40,138 bases of DNA. Origin: Candidatus Rokuibacteriota bacterium (GTDB lineage: Bacteria > Methylomirabilota > Methylomirabilia > Rokubacteriales > CSP1-6). Location: NCBI GenBank assembly GCA_003220495.1, contig QHSP01000069.1, positions 1 through 40,138 of the forward strand, written 5' to 3'. Position 1 is the first letter of the stretch. Each line of letters opens with the position of its first letter. Both the position numbers and the translations under genes were made by a program. Shown here one piece after another: positions 31,264-38,948 of this stretch. The notes under the pieces were generated by a model. That model did no database searches, was not told where the DNA came from, and saw only the letters and a list, made by a program, of their open reading frames with translations.

Positions 31264-31650
31264 ATGCTGACGGTCCTGATCGCCGACGACGAGCCGCACG
31301 TGATCGACCTCATCCGCCTGACGCTCGAGGACGAGCGCATATCCGTGATCGACGCCTTCGACGGCGAGACCGCCATCGCCCACGCCGAGGCGATGCGCCC
31401 GGAGCTGATCTTCCTCGACGTTCACTTGCCGGACATCAGCGGGCTCGAGGTCTGCGCGCGGCTTCGGAGCGATCCACGCTTCGCCGCGACGAAGATCGTG
31501 ATGCTGACCGCCGCGGCGCAGGAATCCGACGTCGCGCGCGGCCTCGCCGCCGGCGCCAATCACTACCTGACCAAGCCGTTCTCGCCGGTGCGCTTGCTCT
31601 CACTCGTCGAGAGCGTGGTGCCACACGCCGCCCTATGGCACCGCGAGTGA
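31264..31650 (+). CDS. Single-domain response regulator
   Basis: This 128-residue receiver domain has no output domain. Conserved residues are the acidic pair in IADDEPHVIDL (D8/D9), the phospho-acceptor Asp52 in LIFLDVHLPDISGLEV, Thr82 in IVMLTAAAQ and Lys104 in HYLTKPFSPVRLL. The start is the ATG at 31264; the upstream open frame is not protein-like. It is the first gene of a tight four-gene cassette with an HD-GYP enzyme, a membrane protein and a histidine kinase. It probably receives phosphate from that kinase and acts on the HD-GYP protein by contact. Confidence 0.9.
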   Translation: MLTVLIADDEPHVIDLIRLTLEDERISVIDAFDGETAIAHAEAMRPELIFLDVHLPDISGLEVCARLRSDPRFAATKIVMLTAAAQESDVARGLAAGANHYLTKPFSPVRLLSLVESVVPHAALWHRE

Positions 31651-32369
31651 ACGCCGCTCCCGGCGACGACCTCACCGTGGCCTATCGCCGGCTCAACGCC
31701 GCGTACCAGCAGACCTTGCGCTACGCCGAGGACGTGCGGCGCCTCTATCAGCAAGTCCAGCGCGCCATCTATCAGTCGCTGCTCGGTCTGGCCAACGCGC
31801 TGGAGGCCAAGGACGCATACACGCGGGGCCACTCCGAACGGGTCGGCGCGTGGAGTCGCGGCGTGGCGGCGGCGCTCGGGCTGCCGGCGGGTGAGGTCGA
31901 CATGATCGGCCAGGCGGGCCTGCTCCACGACCTCGGCAAGATCGGCATTCCCGAGGCCGTGCTCAGAAAGCCCGGCGCGCTCGACCCGGAGGAGTGGACG
32001 GTGATGCGCAATCATCCGCTGATCGGCGCGCAGATCGTCGCGCCGTTCGACTTCTTCACGGGTGGCGCGTTGATGATCCGTCACCATCACGAGCGGTGGG
32101 ACGGCTCGGGCTACCCGGATGGGCTGACCGGGGACGAGATTCCACTCGGGGCGCGCGTGATCGCCGTCGCGGACGTCTACGACGCGCTGACGTCGAACCG
32201 ACCGTATCGCGCGGCGCTGTCCCACGCGGCGGCGCTCGAGCACCTCACGTCGGCGGCGGGGCTGACCCTCGACGAAGACGCGGTCTCCGTCTTCCTCGGA
32301 TTGATCGAAACACGCTCGACCGCGAAGCCCGATGTGGGCGCTCGATCAGCCTTACGCCCCGCGGGCTGA
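31635..32369 (+). CDS. HD-GYP domain phosphodiesterase
   Basis: This 244-residue protein starts at ATG 31635; a GTG at 31647 overlapping the previous stop (GTGA) is also possible. An N-terminal helical stretch (YRRLNAAYQQTLRYAEDVRR) leads to the HD-GYP domain: GHSERVGAWSRGVA, LLHDLGKIGIPE with the HD pair, and HHERWDGSGYPDGLTGDEIP with the GYP loop. This family hydrolyses cyclic-di-GMP (or related dinucleotides) in a metal-dependent way. It has no receiver of its own, so the adjacent free receiver (31264-31650) probably controls it. It overlaps both neighbours. Confidence 0.92.
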   Translation: MAPRVNAAPGDDLTVAYRRLNAAYQQTLRYAEDVRRLYQQVQRAIYQSLLGLANALEAKDAYTRGHSERVGAWSRGVAAALGLPAGEVDMIGQAGLLHDLGKIGIPEAVLRKPGALDPEEWTVMRNHPLIGAQIVAPFDFFTGGALMIRHHHERWDGSGYPDGLTGDEIPLGARVIAVADVYDALTSNRPYRAALSHAAALEHLTSAAGLTLDEDAVSVFLGLIETRSTAKPDVGARSALRPAG

Positions 32370-33138
32370 CCACCTCCTCGCCGATACGCCGCTGGCGCTG
32401 CTCGCCGCGCTGGCGGTCGGCGCCGGGACGGCCGCGGTCCTGGTCGAGCTCGCGGTTCTGCCCCCGCACGTGTCGCGCGTCGCCGGCGTGACGGCGGCCC
32501 ATGGGGCGCTGCTCGCCACCGCGCTGGCCTGGGCGCGAGTCAGCGCGGCCTCGCCAGTCATCGCGGTGGCGCTCATCGGTCTGGCCGCCGCCGTGTCCCA
32601 GCTCGGTGTGCTCGGCTCGCTCGCGTATCTCGGGCCCGCGCTCTGGGTCGGTTTCTTGTCGGCGCGTGGCCGGCTTACCAGCCTCGGCCTCGGCACTCCG
32701 GTATCGCTCGGGCGGGTGGCGGCGGGCGTTCTGGTGGGGACCGGGCTCTCGGGCCACTTGCTCGTCTCGGCCTCCCGGACGCTTGGCGTTCACATCCGCG
32801 TCGACCACGCGGCCGAGGCGCTCGCCGCGATCGCCTACGACGTCGGCGCCAACGTGCTCGCCGGCGAGTGCTTCTTTCGCGGCGCGTTGTTCAATCGAGC
32901 CGAGCGACGATGGTCGTTCGCCGCCGCGTCGACCGTCGCGACGAGCGCATACCTGCTCCGCTATCTGGTCGATCCGCTCCTGCCCAAGAGCGTCGAGCTG
33001 ATGATCGGCGCGGTCTTCTATCTGGCGCTCCTCGGCGCGATGAACTGCTGGCTCCTCTCGTCGTCCGGGAGCCTCGTCCCCGGGCTCGTGAGCGCGTCGA
33101 TCTTCTTCGCGGCGTACCGGACACTCGGAGTCCGATGA
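32332..33138 (+). CDS. CPBP/Abi-like polytopic membrane protein, active site degenerate
   Basis: This 268-residue protein has about seven to eight hydrophobic segments (for example LLAALAVGAGTAAVLVELAV, IAVALIGLAAAVSQLGVLGS, IGAVFYLALLGAMNCWLL). Near residue 178 it has GECFFRGALFNR, resembling CPBP-family motif 1 (EExxxR) but with Cys in place of the second Glu; only E179 and R183 remain. The second and third motifs, which need His, are not evident: the equivalent helices read YLLRYLVD and LVSASIFFAAYR. It is thus probably a non-proteolytic scaffold or sensor. It overlaps the HD-GYP gene by 38 bases and the kinase by four (ATGA). Confidence 0.65.
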   Translation: MWALDQPYAPRADHLLADTPLALLAALAVGAGTAAVLVELAVLPPHVSRVAGVTAAHGALLATALAWARVSAASPVIAVALIGLAAAVSQLGVLGSLAYLGPALWVGFLSARGRLTSLGLGTPVSLGRVAAGVLVGTGLSGHLLVSASRTLGVHIRVDHAAEALAAIAYDVGANVLAGECFFRGALFNRAERRWSFAAASTVATSAYLLRYLVDPLLPKSVELMIGAVFYLALLGAMNCWLLSSSGSLVPGLVSASIFFAAYRTLGVR

Positions 33139-34634
33139 GGCTCGTCGCGGCGGCCCTCGTGGCGGTGACGGCGCTGATCGCGCTCGAAGACAGCGGCCCA
33201 GCGTCACTCCTCCGTCACGCGTATCTGGTGCCCGTCCTCGCAGCCGCGCTGCGGTTCGGTGTGGTTGGCGGCGGGCTCGCCTCCGCCGCCGCGATGCTGT
33301 TGAGCGCGCCGGTCGTTCTGCCGGAGATCGAGCGCTCGGGTCTCACCACCGAAGCGATCGAGGGGCTGGTGACCTTCGCGGTCCTGGGTCTGGTGGGCGT
33401 GCTGAGCGGCGTGCTGCGAGGTCGCCTCGGCCGGCATCGCCGCCGGTACGAGATCCTCGTGACGATCCAGCGAACGTTGGCCGACGAGGCGCCGCTCGAC
33501 CTGTCACTGGCTCGGCTGCGCGCGGCGCTGGCGGATCGTCTGCGCGTGGACGAGATCGCCCTGGTCGCCTGCGACGGTGAGCGGCTCGCGGTCGCCGGCG
33601 GAGCACGGGTGGCCGATCGCTCGCTCGTCGCGCGCGTGCTCGCCACCGGCGAGCCGGTGTTCGTCAGCGATGCAGGCGCCCGCGGCCGCGCGCGCCGTGC
33701 GTTCGCCACGCCGCTGATGTCGCGCGGGCGGGCGGTGGGCGTGCTGGCCGTCGAGCGAACGGGAGAGATCTCGGTCGGCGAGCGTGTCGCCCTGGAGGCG
33801 GTCGGCGCTCACGTGGGCGTCGCGCTCGAGAATGCACGGCTCGTGTCCTGCCAGCGACGGTTCGCCGCGGAGCTGGAGGAACGGGTCACGGCGGCGCGGC
33901 GCGAGCTCGAAGAGCTCGATCGGGCGAAGTCGGCGTTCGTCGCGATTGCGTCGCACGAGCTCCGGACGCCGTTGACGGCGCTACAGGGCTTCAGCGAGAT
34001 CCTGGCGCTCCGGCGGCTGCCACCGGAAGAGGTGACGCGGCTCGCCGAGGTCATGCGCCGGGAGGCGAGGCGGCTCGGGCGGATCGTCAGCGACCTGCTG
34101 GATCTTTCGCGGATCGAGCGCGGGCTCGAGCCGGCGCTCTGCCGCGTTCCGCTCGAGATCGAGCCGACCATCGAAGCGACGGTCGATCTCTTCCGCCAGG
34201 GGACGGCGACCCACCTGATCACGACCGAGTGCGAGCCGTCGCTGCCGCTCGTCGCCGCCGACCCCGACGCGCTGGAGCGCGTCTTGACCAACCTGATCTC
34301 GAACGCGATCAAGTACTCGCCGACCGGCAGCTCGGTGCGCGTGGGTGCGCGCGCGCTCGCCGGCGCGGTGGCGATCGAGGTCGCCGATGCCGGGCGCGGC
34401 ATTCCGACCGAGGCGTTGCAGCGCGTCTTCGAGCCCTACTATCGGGTGCCCGATGCCGCGGGCGTGGCGCACGGCACCGGCATCGGCCTGGCCGTCGTGA
34501 AGGCGCTCGTCGAGGCTCACGGCGGAACGGTGCGCGTCGACAGCACGCCGACGATCGGCACGCGCGTGACGGTCGTTCTCCCCGCGCCGAGCGGTCCGTT
34601 CCTTGACACTCCGCGTCGCTCGCGTGTAGGCTGA
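33135..34634 (+). CDS. Membrane sensor histidine kinase with GAF-like domain
   Basis: This 499-residue protein has three membrane segments at about 1-95 (AALVAVTALIALE, HAYLVPVLAAALRFGVVGGG, TFAVLGLVGVLSGVLRG), resembling a DUF4118-type module. A GAF-like domain follows (about 110-255), then a coiled coil and the dimerisation/phospho-acceptor helix with His274 in ASHELRTPLTAL. The ATP-binding domain shows N box LTNLISNAIKYSP, G1 DAGRGIP and G2 GTGIGLAVVKALVEAHGG. The ATG overlaps the stop of the CPBP-like gene. The partner is very likely the response regulator at 31264. Confidence 0.93.
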   Translation: MRLVAAALVAVTALIALEDSGPASLLRHAYLVPVLAAALRFGVVGGGLASAAAMLLSAPVVLPEIERSGLTTEAIEGLVTFAVLGLVGVLSGVLRGRLGRHRRRYEILVTIQRTLADEAPLDLSLARLRAALADRLRVDEIALVACDGERLAVAGGARVADRSLVARVLATGEPVFVSDAGARGRARRAFATPLMSRGRAVGVLAVERTGEISVGERVALEAVGAHVGVALENARLVSCQRRFAAELEERVTAARRELEELDRAKSAFVAIASHELRTPLTALQGFSEILALRRLPPEEVTRLAEVMRREARRLGRIVSDLLDLSRIERGLEPALCRVPLEIEPTIEATVDLFRQGTATHLITTECEPSLPLVAADPDALERVLTNLISNAIKYSPTGSSVRVGARALAGAVAIEVADAGRGIPTEALQRVFEPYYRVPDAAGVAHGTGIGLAVVKALVEAHGGTVRVDSTPTIGTRVTVVLPAPSGPFLDTPRRSRVG

Positions 34635-34641
34635 CCAGGTT

Positions 34642-34920
34642 ATGCCTCGCCACGCAGCGGTTGCCGATCGCATGGCGAGCGCGGTGGTCAAGCGACTGAC
34701 GGTGCGGAAGGTCGCGGATATCAAGGACGAGAACACCGCGCGCGCCGCCATCCGCCACGTCGTACTCGAGAACCTGGCCGCCGAAGAGCAGCTCGACGCC
34801 GAAGCCCGCAAGCTCCTGCTGGACCACGCCAAGATGATCAAGGACTCCGCCGCCGACTACCGCCAGCTGCTCGGCAAGGTCAGGGAAAAGCTCGCGCGCG
34901 AGCGGGGGTTCATCCTCTGA
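34642..34920 (+). CDS. DUF507 family protein (first of a tandem pair)
   Basis: This 92-residue, mostly helical and highly charged protein contains LTVRKVADIKDENTARAAIR and ends KVREKLARERGFIL, matching the DUF507 family pattern. No catalytic motif is visible. The ATG at 34642 is used; an internal ATG at 34672 (MASAVVKRLTVRKV) is also possible. It overlaps the second DUF507 gene by one base. The family is uncharacterised and, in my recollection, found in Aquificae, delta-type proteobacteria and Rokubacteria/NC10. Confidence 0.8.
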   Translation: MPRHAAVADRMASAVVKRLTVRKVADIKDENTARAAIRHVVLENLAAEEQLDAEARKLLLDHAKMIKDSAADYRQLLGKVREKLARERGFIL

Positions 34921-35198
34921 TGATGCGGATGAGCCGCGAGCGCCTGTTCCACCTCGCCGATCTCATCTTGAAGGAGCTCGGCACGACGCAGGGCGTGAGC
35001 TTCAAGGCGCCCGACGAAGTCCGGACCGAGGTCATCCGCGCGCTCACCGAGGAAGCCAAGCTCGCCGAATCGATCGACGGCGAGGTCCGCAAGATCCTCG
35101 GATCCTACTCGCGTCCGATGCCGGAGGGCAGCCGCGAGTGGGAGGTGCTGTACGAGAAGACGCGCGAGGAAGTGTTCCGCAAGAGGTTCCGCCTCTGA
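34920..35198 (+). CDS. DUF507 family protein (second of a tandem pair)
   Basis: This 92-residue helical protein starts at the ATG at 34920; an ATG at 34929 (MSRERLFHLADLILKEL) is an alternative. DUF507 features are VRTEVIRALTEEAKLAESID and the C-terminal YEKTREEVFRKRFRL. It is the same length as the preceding gene but clearly diverged, so the pair may form a heterodimer. That is an inference. Its TGA overlaps the CTG that appears to start ubiX. Confidence 0.82.
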   Translation: MMRMSRERLFHLADLILKELGTTQGVSFKAPDEVRTEVIRALTEEAKLAESIDGEVRKILGSYSRPMPEGSREWEVLYEKTREEVFRKRFRL

Positions 35199-35791
35199 AG
35201 CGCCTCGTCATCGGGATCACGGGCGCCACCGGAGCGATCTACGGGATCCGTCTGCTCGAGATCCTGCGCGGGCAAGCCGACGTGCAAACGCATCTGGTGA
35301 TCTCGGCGCCCGGCAAGCGGACGATCGTCGAGGAGACTGCGTATTCGGTGCGAGACGTCGAAGCGCTCGCCGCGCACCACTACGACATCCGCGATATCGG
35401 CGCGTCGATCGCCTCGGGCTCGTTCCGGACGGCCGGGATGGTGATCGCGCCGTGCTCGATCAAGACCGCGGGCGCCATCGCGTCGTGCCACACGGACTCA
35501 CTGATCGCGCGCGCGGCGGACGTGACCTTGAAGGAAGGCCGCCCGCTCATCGTGCTCCTGCGCGAGACGCCGCTGCACATCGGACACCTCAAGTGCATGG
35601 TGGCTCTCGCCGAGATGGGCGCGGTGCTGCTGCCGCCGATGCCCGCCTTCTACAACCACCCGAAAGATCTGGACGACATCGTGAATCACACGATCGCCCG
35701 CGTGCTCGACCGGCTCAACCTCCCGCAGACGCTCGTCGCTGAGTGGCAGGGCACGGCCCGGCGCGTGTCGGCGGGGGAGCCGGGTGACTGA
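35195..35791 (+). CDS. ubiX: Flavin prenyltransferase UbiX
   Basis: This 198-residue enzyme makes prenylated FMN, the cofactor of UbiD-type decarboxylases. The N-terminus KRLVIGITGATGAIYGIRLL is the FMN-binding start. Later motifs are SGSFRTAGMVIAPCSIKTAG, RPLIVLLRETPLHIGHL and PPMPAFYNHPKDLDD. The frame opens upstream at a GTG (35138) inside DUF507, but homology begins exactly at CTG 35195, which has AAGAGG 8 bases upstream and overlaps the DUF507 stop (CTGA). A CTG start is therefore inferred. No ubiD is visible nearby. Confidence 0.93.
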   Translation: MKRLVIGITGATGAIYGIRLLEILRGQADVQTHLVISAPGKRTIVEETAYSVRDVEALAAHHYDIRDIGASIASGSFRTAGMVIAPCSIKTAGAIASCHTDSLIARAADVTLKEGRPLIVLLRETPLHIGHLKCMVALAEMGAVLLPPMPAFYNHPKDLDDIVNHTIARVLDRLNLPQTLVAEWQGTARRVSAGEPGD

Positions 35792-36521
35792 CCTCTCGGT
35801 CGTCATCCCCGTCTACAACGAGGAAGCCAGCCTCACGCCGCTCTGGGCCGAACTGCGCGAGGTCCTCGAACGGCTCGGGCTCGCCTTCGAGGTCGTGTTC
35901 GTGGACGACGGCAGTCGCGATCGAAGCGCCGAGATCATTCGCTCGTTCCGCGAGGCCGACCAGCGGGTGCGTCTGGTGCGTCTCAAGACGAACGGCGGTG
36001 AGACGGCGGCGACCGACGCCGGCTTCAAGGCCGCGCGCGGGCGGCGCGTCGTGGTCATGGACGCGGATCTCCAGAACGACCCGCGCGACATCCCGATGCT
36101 GCTCTCGCACCTGGACCACTGGGACGCGGCGACGGGTTGGCGGGTCAATCGGGCGGCCGGCGACAATCTCGTGCGGCGCGTGTCGTCGCGGATCGCGAAT
36201 CGCATCCGCAACTGGCTGTCCGACGAGACGATCCAGGACAGCGGGTGCACGTTCCGCGCGTTTCGGCGCGAGTGCCTTCGCGAGCTGGTGCTCTATCGCG
36301 GCTTCCACCGGTTCATCCCGACCTTGCTCAAGATGCGGGGCTATCGCGTGATCGAGGTGCCGGTCGGCCACCGGCCGCGGCGCTTCGGCCGGTCGAAGTA
36401 CGGCGTGCTGAACCGCGCGGCCGTCGCCTTCGCCGACCTCCTGGTGATCCGCTGGATGAACGCCCGCCTCCTTCGTTACGAAATCGTCGAGGACGTGGGC
36501 GGTGATCTCGTCCGCGACTGA
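35784..36521 (+). CDS. GT2 family glycosyltransferase (dolichol/undecaprenyl-phosphate type)
   Basis: This 245-residue protein starts at the GTG at 35784 (MTDLSVVIPVYNEEASLTPL), overlapping ubiX by eight bases. GT-A features are VVFVDDGSRDRSAEII and the metal-binding VVVMDADLQNDPRDI. GFHRFIPTLLKMRGYRVIEV and RPRRFGRSKYG are typical of polyprenyl-phosphate mannose/glucose synthases (DPM1, GtrB). The C-terminal membrane helices of GtrB are absent, as in the soluble-type DPM1. It probably transfers a sugar from a nucleotide donor to a lipid carrier for envelope glycans. The next gene, an oxidoreductase, may modify the sugar. Confidence 0.87.
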   Translation: MTDLSVVIPVYNEEASLTPLWAELREVLERLGLAFEVVFVDDGSRDRSAEIIRSFREADQRVRLVRLKTNGGETAATDAGFKAARGRRVVVMDADLQNDPRDIPMLLSHLDHWDAATGWRVNRAAGDNLVRRVSSRIANRIRNWLSDETIQDSGCTFRAFRRECLRELVLYRGFHRFIPTLLKMRGYRVIEVPVGHRPRRFGRSKYGVLNRAAVAFADLLVIRWMNARLLRYEIVEDVGGDLVRD

Positions 36522-36530
36522 GGCAAGCGC

Positions 36531-37505
36531 GTGAACGTCCTGCTGGTCGGCCTCGGCCGCTGGGGCGAGAAGCACCTGCGTGTGCTCGGCGAGCTGGGGG
36601 TCACCCTGTGGGCCGCCGACGTCTCGCCGCACCGCCTCGCGTGGGCGGTTCGCCGCGGCGTCACGCCGACTCGCGCCGTCGCCGACTACCGCGCCGCGCT
36701 GGAAGCGGTCGACGCGGTGGACATCGTGACGACCGCGGACAGCCACTGGGACGTCGCCCGGACCTGCCTGACGGCCGGCCGCCATTGCTTCGTCGAGAAG
36801 CCCCTCGCGCGGACGGCGGCCGAGGGTCGCATGCTCGAGGCGGCGGCCGACGCCGCGGGCCGCGTGGTGCAGGTCGGCCACATCTTTCGCTTCCACCCGG
36901 TGACCGCGACCCTGCGCGAGGCCCTCGGCGCCGGGCGTATCGGTGCCGTGCGCTACGCCACCGGTCGCTTCTCGGGATTCAAGCGGCCCCGGATGGACGT
37001 CGGCGTCACCCAGACGGACGCGATCCACTACTTCGACCTCTTCGCGCATCTCTTCGGTCGCGAGGCGACCCGCGTCAGCGCGCTGCAGCGCGATTTTCTG
37101 GGCCGCGGTCTCGACGACCTGTCCGTGACGGTCGTCCACTACGGCGACGTGCCGGCGGTCGTCGAGGCGAGCTACTTCACTCCGGGAACCTGGCGCGAGT
37201 GCGCGATCGTCGGCGAGCGCGGCACGCTGGTGGCCGACTACGGGGCCTCGATCGTGACGCTCCATCTGGGCGAGCACCGGAGGCACGGGAACGCGTGGGA
37301 GGCCGTGGAGACGGGGAAGGAAGAGCTCCCGACGCGGCGCGAAGAGGCTCTCCGGCTCGAGCTCCAGGCGTTCCTCGATGCGTGCGCCGGCCGCGCGGCC
37401 AATCCGGTCCCGGCCGCTGCCGGCGTGCGCGCCCTCGAAGTGGTGGAAGCGGCCGAGCGGTCGGCTCGGCTCGGCTCCGAAGTCTCGCTCCCGCTCCCGT
37501 GTTGA
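36531..37505 (+). CDS. Gfo/Idh/MocA family oxidoreductase
   Basis: This 324-residue NAD(P)-dependent dehydrogenase has a Rossmann start VLLVGLGRWGEKHLRVLGEL. The catalytic-region Lys lies in HCFVEKPLARTAAEG, the family EKP motif. The C-terminal alpha/beta domain contains DAIHYFDLFAHLFGREATRV with the His expected near the active site. The substrate is probably a nucleotide sugar or inositol-like compound; its neighbour is a glycosyltransferase. The start is GTG at 36531, ten bases after the previous stop, so the two are likely cotranscribed. Confidence 0.88.
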   Translation: MNVLLVGLGRWGEKHLRVLGELGVTLWAADVSPHRLAWAVRRGVTPTRAVADYRAALEAVDAVDIVTTADSHWDVARTCLTAGRHCFVEKPLARTAAEGRMLEAAADAAGRVVQVGHIFRFHPVTATLREALGAGRIGAVRYATGRFSGFKRPRMDVGVTQTDAIHYFDLFAHLFGREATRVSALQRDFLGRGLDDLSVTVVHYGDVPAVVEASYFTPGTWRECAIVGERGTLVADYGASIVTLHLGEHRRHGNAWEAVETGKEELPTRREEALRLELQAFLDACAGRAANPVPAAAGVRALEVVEAAERSARLGSEVSLPLPC

Positions 37506-37532
37506 CAGCCGCATCGTCCACCCCGCACAGTC

Positions 37533-37553
37533 CCCTCGGGTCGAACCCGGGGG
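37533..37553. terminator. GC-rich hairpin after the oxidoreductase gene
   Basis: CCCTCGGGT (37533-37541) and ACCCGGGGG (37545-37553) form a 9-bp stem (one G-U) with a CGA loop. It lies 28 bases after the oxidoreductase stop. There is no T-run, so termination is only a possibility; a Rho-type or processing signal is equally likely. Confidence 0.3.
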
Positions 37554-37594
37554 CGGCGCCGGAGATCAAGGCCGGCCGCTCCGAGGAGAGAGAG

Positions 37595-37885
37595 ATGGCG
37601 ATCCGACTCGTGGTGACGATCACCGCCGTGCCGGGCAAGGGGTCGCAGCTCGCGGAGGCGTACAAGGGCCGCTGCGCCCAGGTGATGAAGGAGCCGGGCT
37701 GCGAGCAGTTCGAGGTCTTTCAGAGCGCGGTGAACCCCGATCGCTTGACCCTGCTCGAGCGCTGGGTCGACCAGGCGGCCCTCGACGCCCATGCGCGGCT
37801 GAACAGCTCCCGCCCGCCACTCTTGCCGGAGCTGCGCGTCGGCAATGGTGAGCGCGAAGACTACGAGTACCGCAGGACGCGCTGA
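37595..37885 (+). CDS. ABM-domain (antibiotic biosynthesis monooxygenase-like) protein
   Basis: This 96-residue ferredoxin-like alpha/beta protein starts at the ATG at 37595, behind GAGGAGAGAGAG. The opening IRLVVTITAVPGKGSQLAEA, then PGCEQFEVFQSAVNPDRLTL and LERWVDQAALDAHAR, is the classical ABM domain pattern (PGCxxFxVFxS...LxExWxxxxALxAH). Small cofactor-free or heme-degrading oxygenases share this fold, as do non-enzymatic dimers. It ends 14 bases before the amidohydrolase, suggesting a shared catabolic role, but no substrate can be named. Confidence 0.85.
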   Translation: MAIRLVVTITAVPGKGSQLAEAYKGRCAQVMKEPGCEQFEVFQSAVNPDRLTLLERWVDQAALDAHARLNSSRPPLLPELRVGNGEREDYEYRRTR

Positions 37886-37898
37886 GCACGGCGAGTTC

Positions 37899-38939
37899 AT
37901 GATTGGCCCAAACGACGGTGTCGCACGACGCGAGTTTCTGTCCGGAGTCGCGGCCCTCGGAGCGAGCGCGCTCGTTTCCCGGCGCGAAGCGGAGGCGCAG
38001 ATGGCGATAGTCAAGCCCCATCGGATCGACGTCCATCATCACCATACGCCGCCGCCCTACGTCGCCGCCATCACGGCCAGGAACATCCCCGGCCCGGTGC
38101 GCGACTGGACGCCCGAGAAGTCGATCGCCGACATGGACAAGGCCGGCGTGGCGACGGCGCTCACGTCGATCACGACGCCGGCCCTGCGGTTCCTGGACGA
38201 CGCCGGCGCGCGGAAGCTCGCGCGCGAGTGCAACGACTATTCGGCCAAGCTGGTCGCCGACTCCAAGGGCCGATTCGGCATGTTCGCGGTGATGCCGATG
38301 CCCTACGTCGAGGGCACCTTGCACGAGATCGGCTACGCGCTCGATGCCCTCAAGGCCGACGGCATCGCGCTGCTCACGAGCTACGGCGACAAATGGCTCG
38401 GCGATCCGGCCTTCACACCCGTGATGGAGGAGCTGAATCGCCGTCGCGCCGTCGTGTACACGCACCCCACGACGGCCAACTGTTGCGGCAACCTGATTCC
38501 CGACGTGCCGGAGTCGATCATCGAGTGGGGAACGGACACCACCCGCACGATCGCCAGCCTGGTGTTCAGCGGCGCGGCCGCGCGCTTCCGGGACGTGCAG
38601 ATGATCTTCTCCCATGGGGGCGGGACCTTGCCGTTCTTGACCGAGCGATTCGTCCGGCTGCCGTTGATCAACAAGAGCCTGGCCGCGCGCGTGCCGAACG
38701 GGGTCGAGGCCGAGCTCAAACGCTTCTACTACGACACCGCGCAGGCGGCCCATCCGTACGCGCTGGCGTCGCTGACGAAGCTGATTCCGGTCTCCCAGAT
38801 CGTCTTCGGGACGGACTTCCCGTATCGCACCGCGATCGACCACGTGAAGGGGCTGACGGATTACGGCTTCGGCGCGAGCGACCTGCAAGCGATCGATCGC
38901 GACAACGCGGTCCGGCTCATGCCGCGGCTGAAGGCGTAA
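37899..38939 (+). CDS. Tat-exported amidohydrolase 2 family protein (ACMSD-like)
   Basis: This 346-residue protein starts at the ATG at 37899 (MIGPNDGVARREFLSGVAAL). The RREFLSG motif followed by a weak hydrophobic stretch is a twin-arginine signal, with cleavage near AEAQM. The metal-dependent TIM barrel shows HRIDVHHHHTPPPYV (HxH ligands), VVYTHPT, MIFSHGGGTLPFL and the late Asp in IVFGTDFPYRT. This family includes decarboxylases such as ACMSD and gamma-resorcylate decarboxylase. The paired ABM gene suggests aromatic catabolism, but periplasmic location is unusual and the substrate is unknown. Confidence 0.88.
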   Translation: MIGPNDGVARREFLSGVAALGASALVSRREAEAQMAIVKPHRIDVHHHHTPPPYVAAITARNIPGPVRDWTPEKSIADMDKAGVATALTSITTPALRFLDDAGARKLARECNDYSAKLVADSKGRFGMFAVMPMPYVEGTLHEIGYALDALKADGIALLTSYGDKWLGDPAFTPVMEELNRRRAVVYTHPTTANCCGNLIPDVPESIIEWGTDTTRTIASLVFSGAAARFRDVQMIFSHGGGTLPFLTERFVRLPLINKSLAARVPNGVEAELKRFYYDTAQAAHPYALASLTKLIPVSQIVFGTDFPYRTAIDHVKGLTDYGFGASDLQAIDRDNAVRLMPRLKA

Positions 38940-38948
38940 GCAAGCGGC

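Noticed and set aside
35715-37514. 599-residue minus-strand frame over the glycosyltransferase and oxidoreductase
   Set aside because: The plus-strand genes have clear motifs; this frame is Arg/His/Glu-rich shadow sequence.
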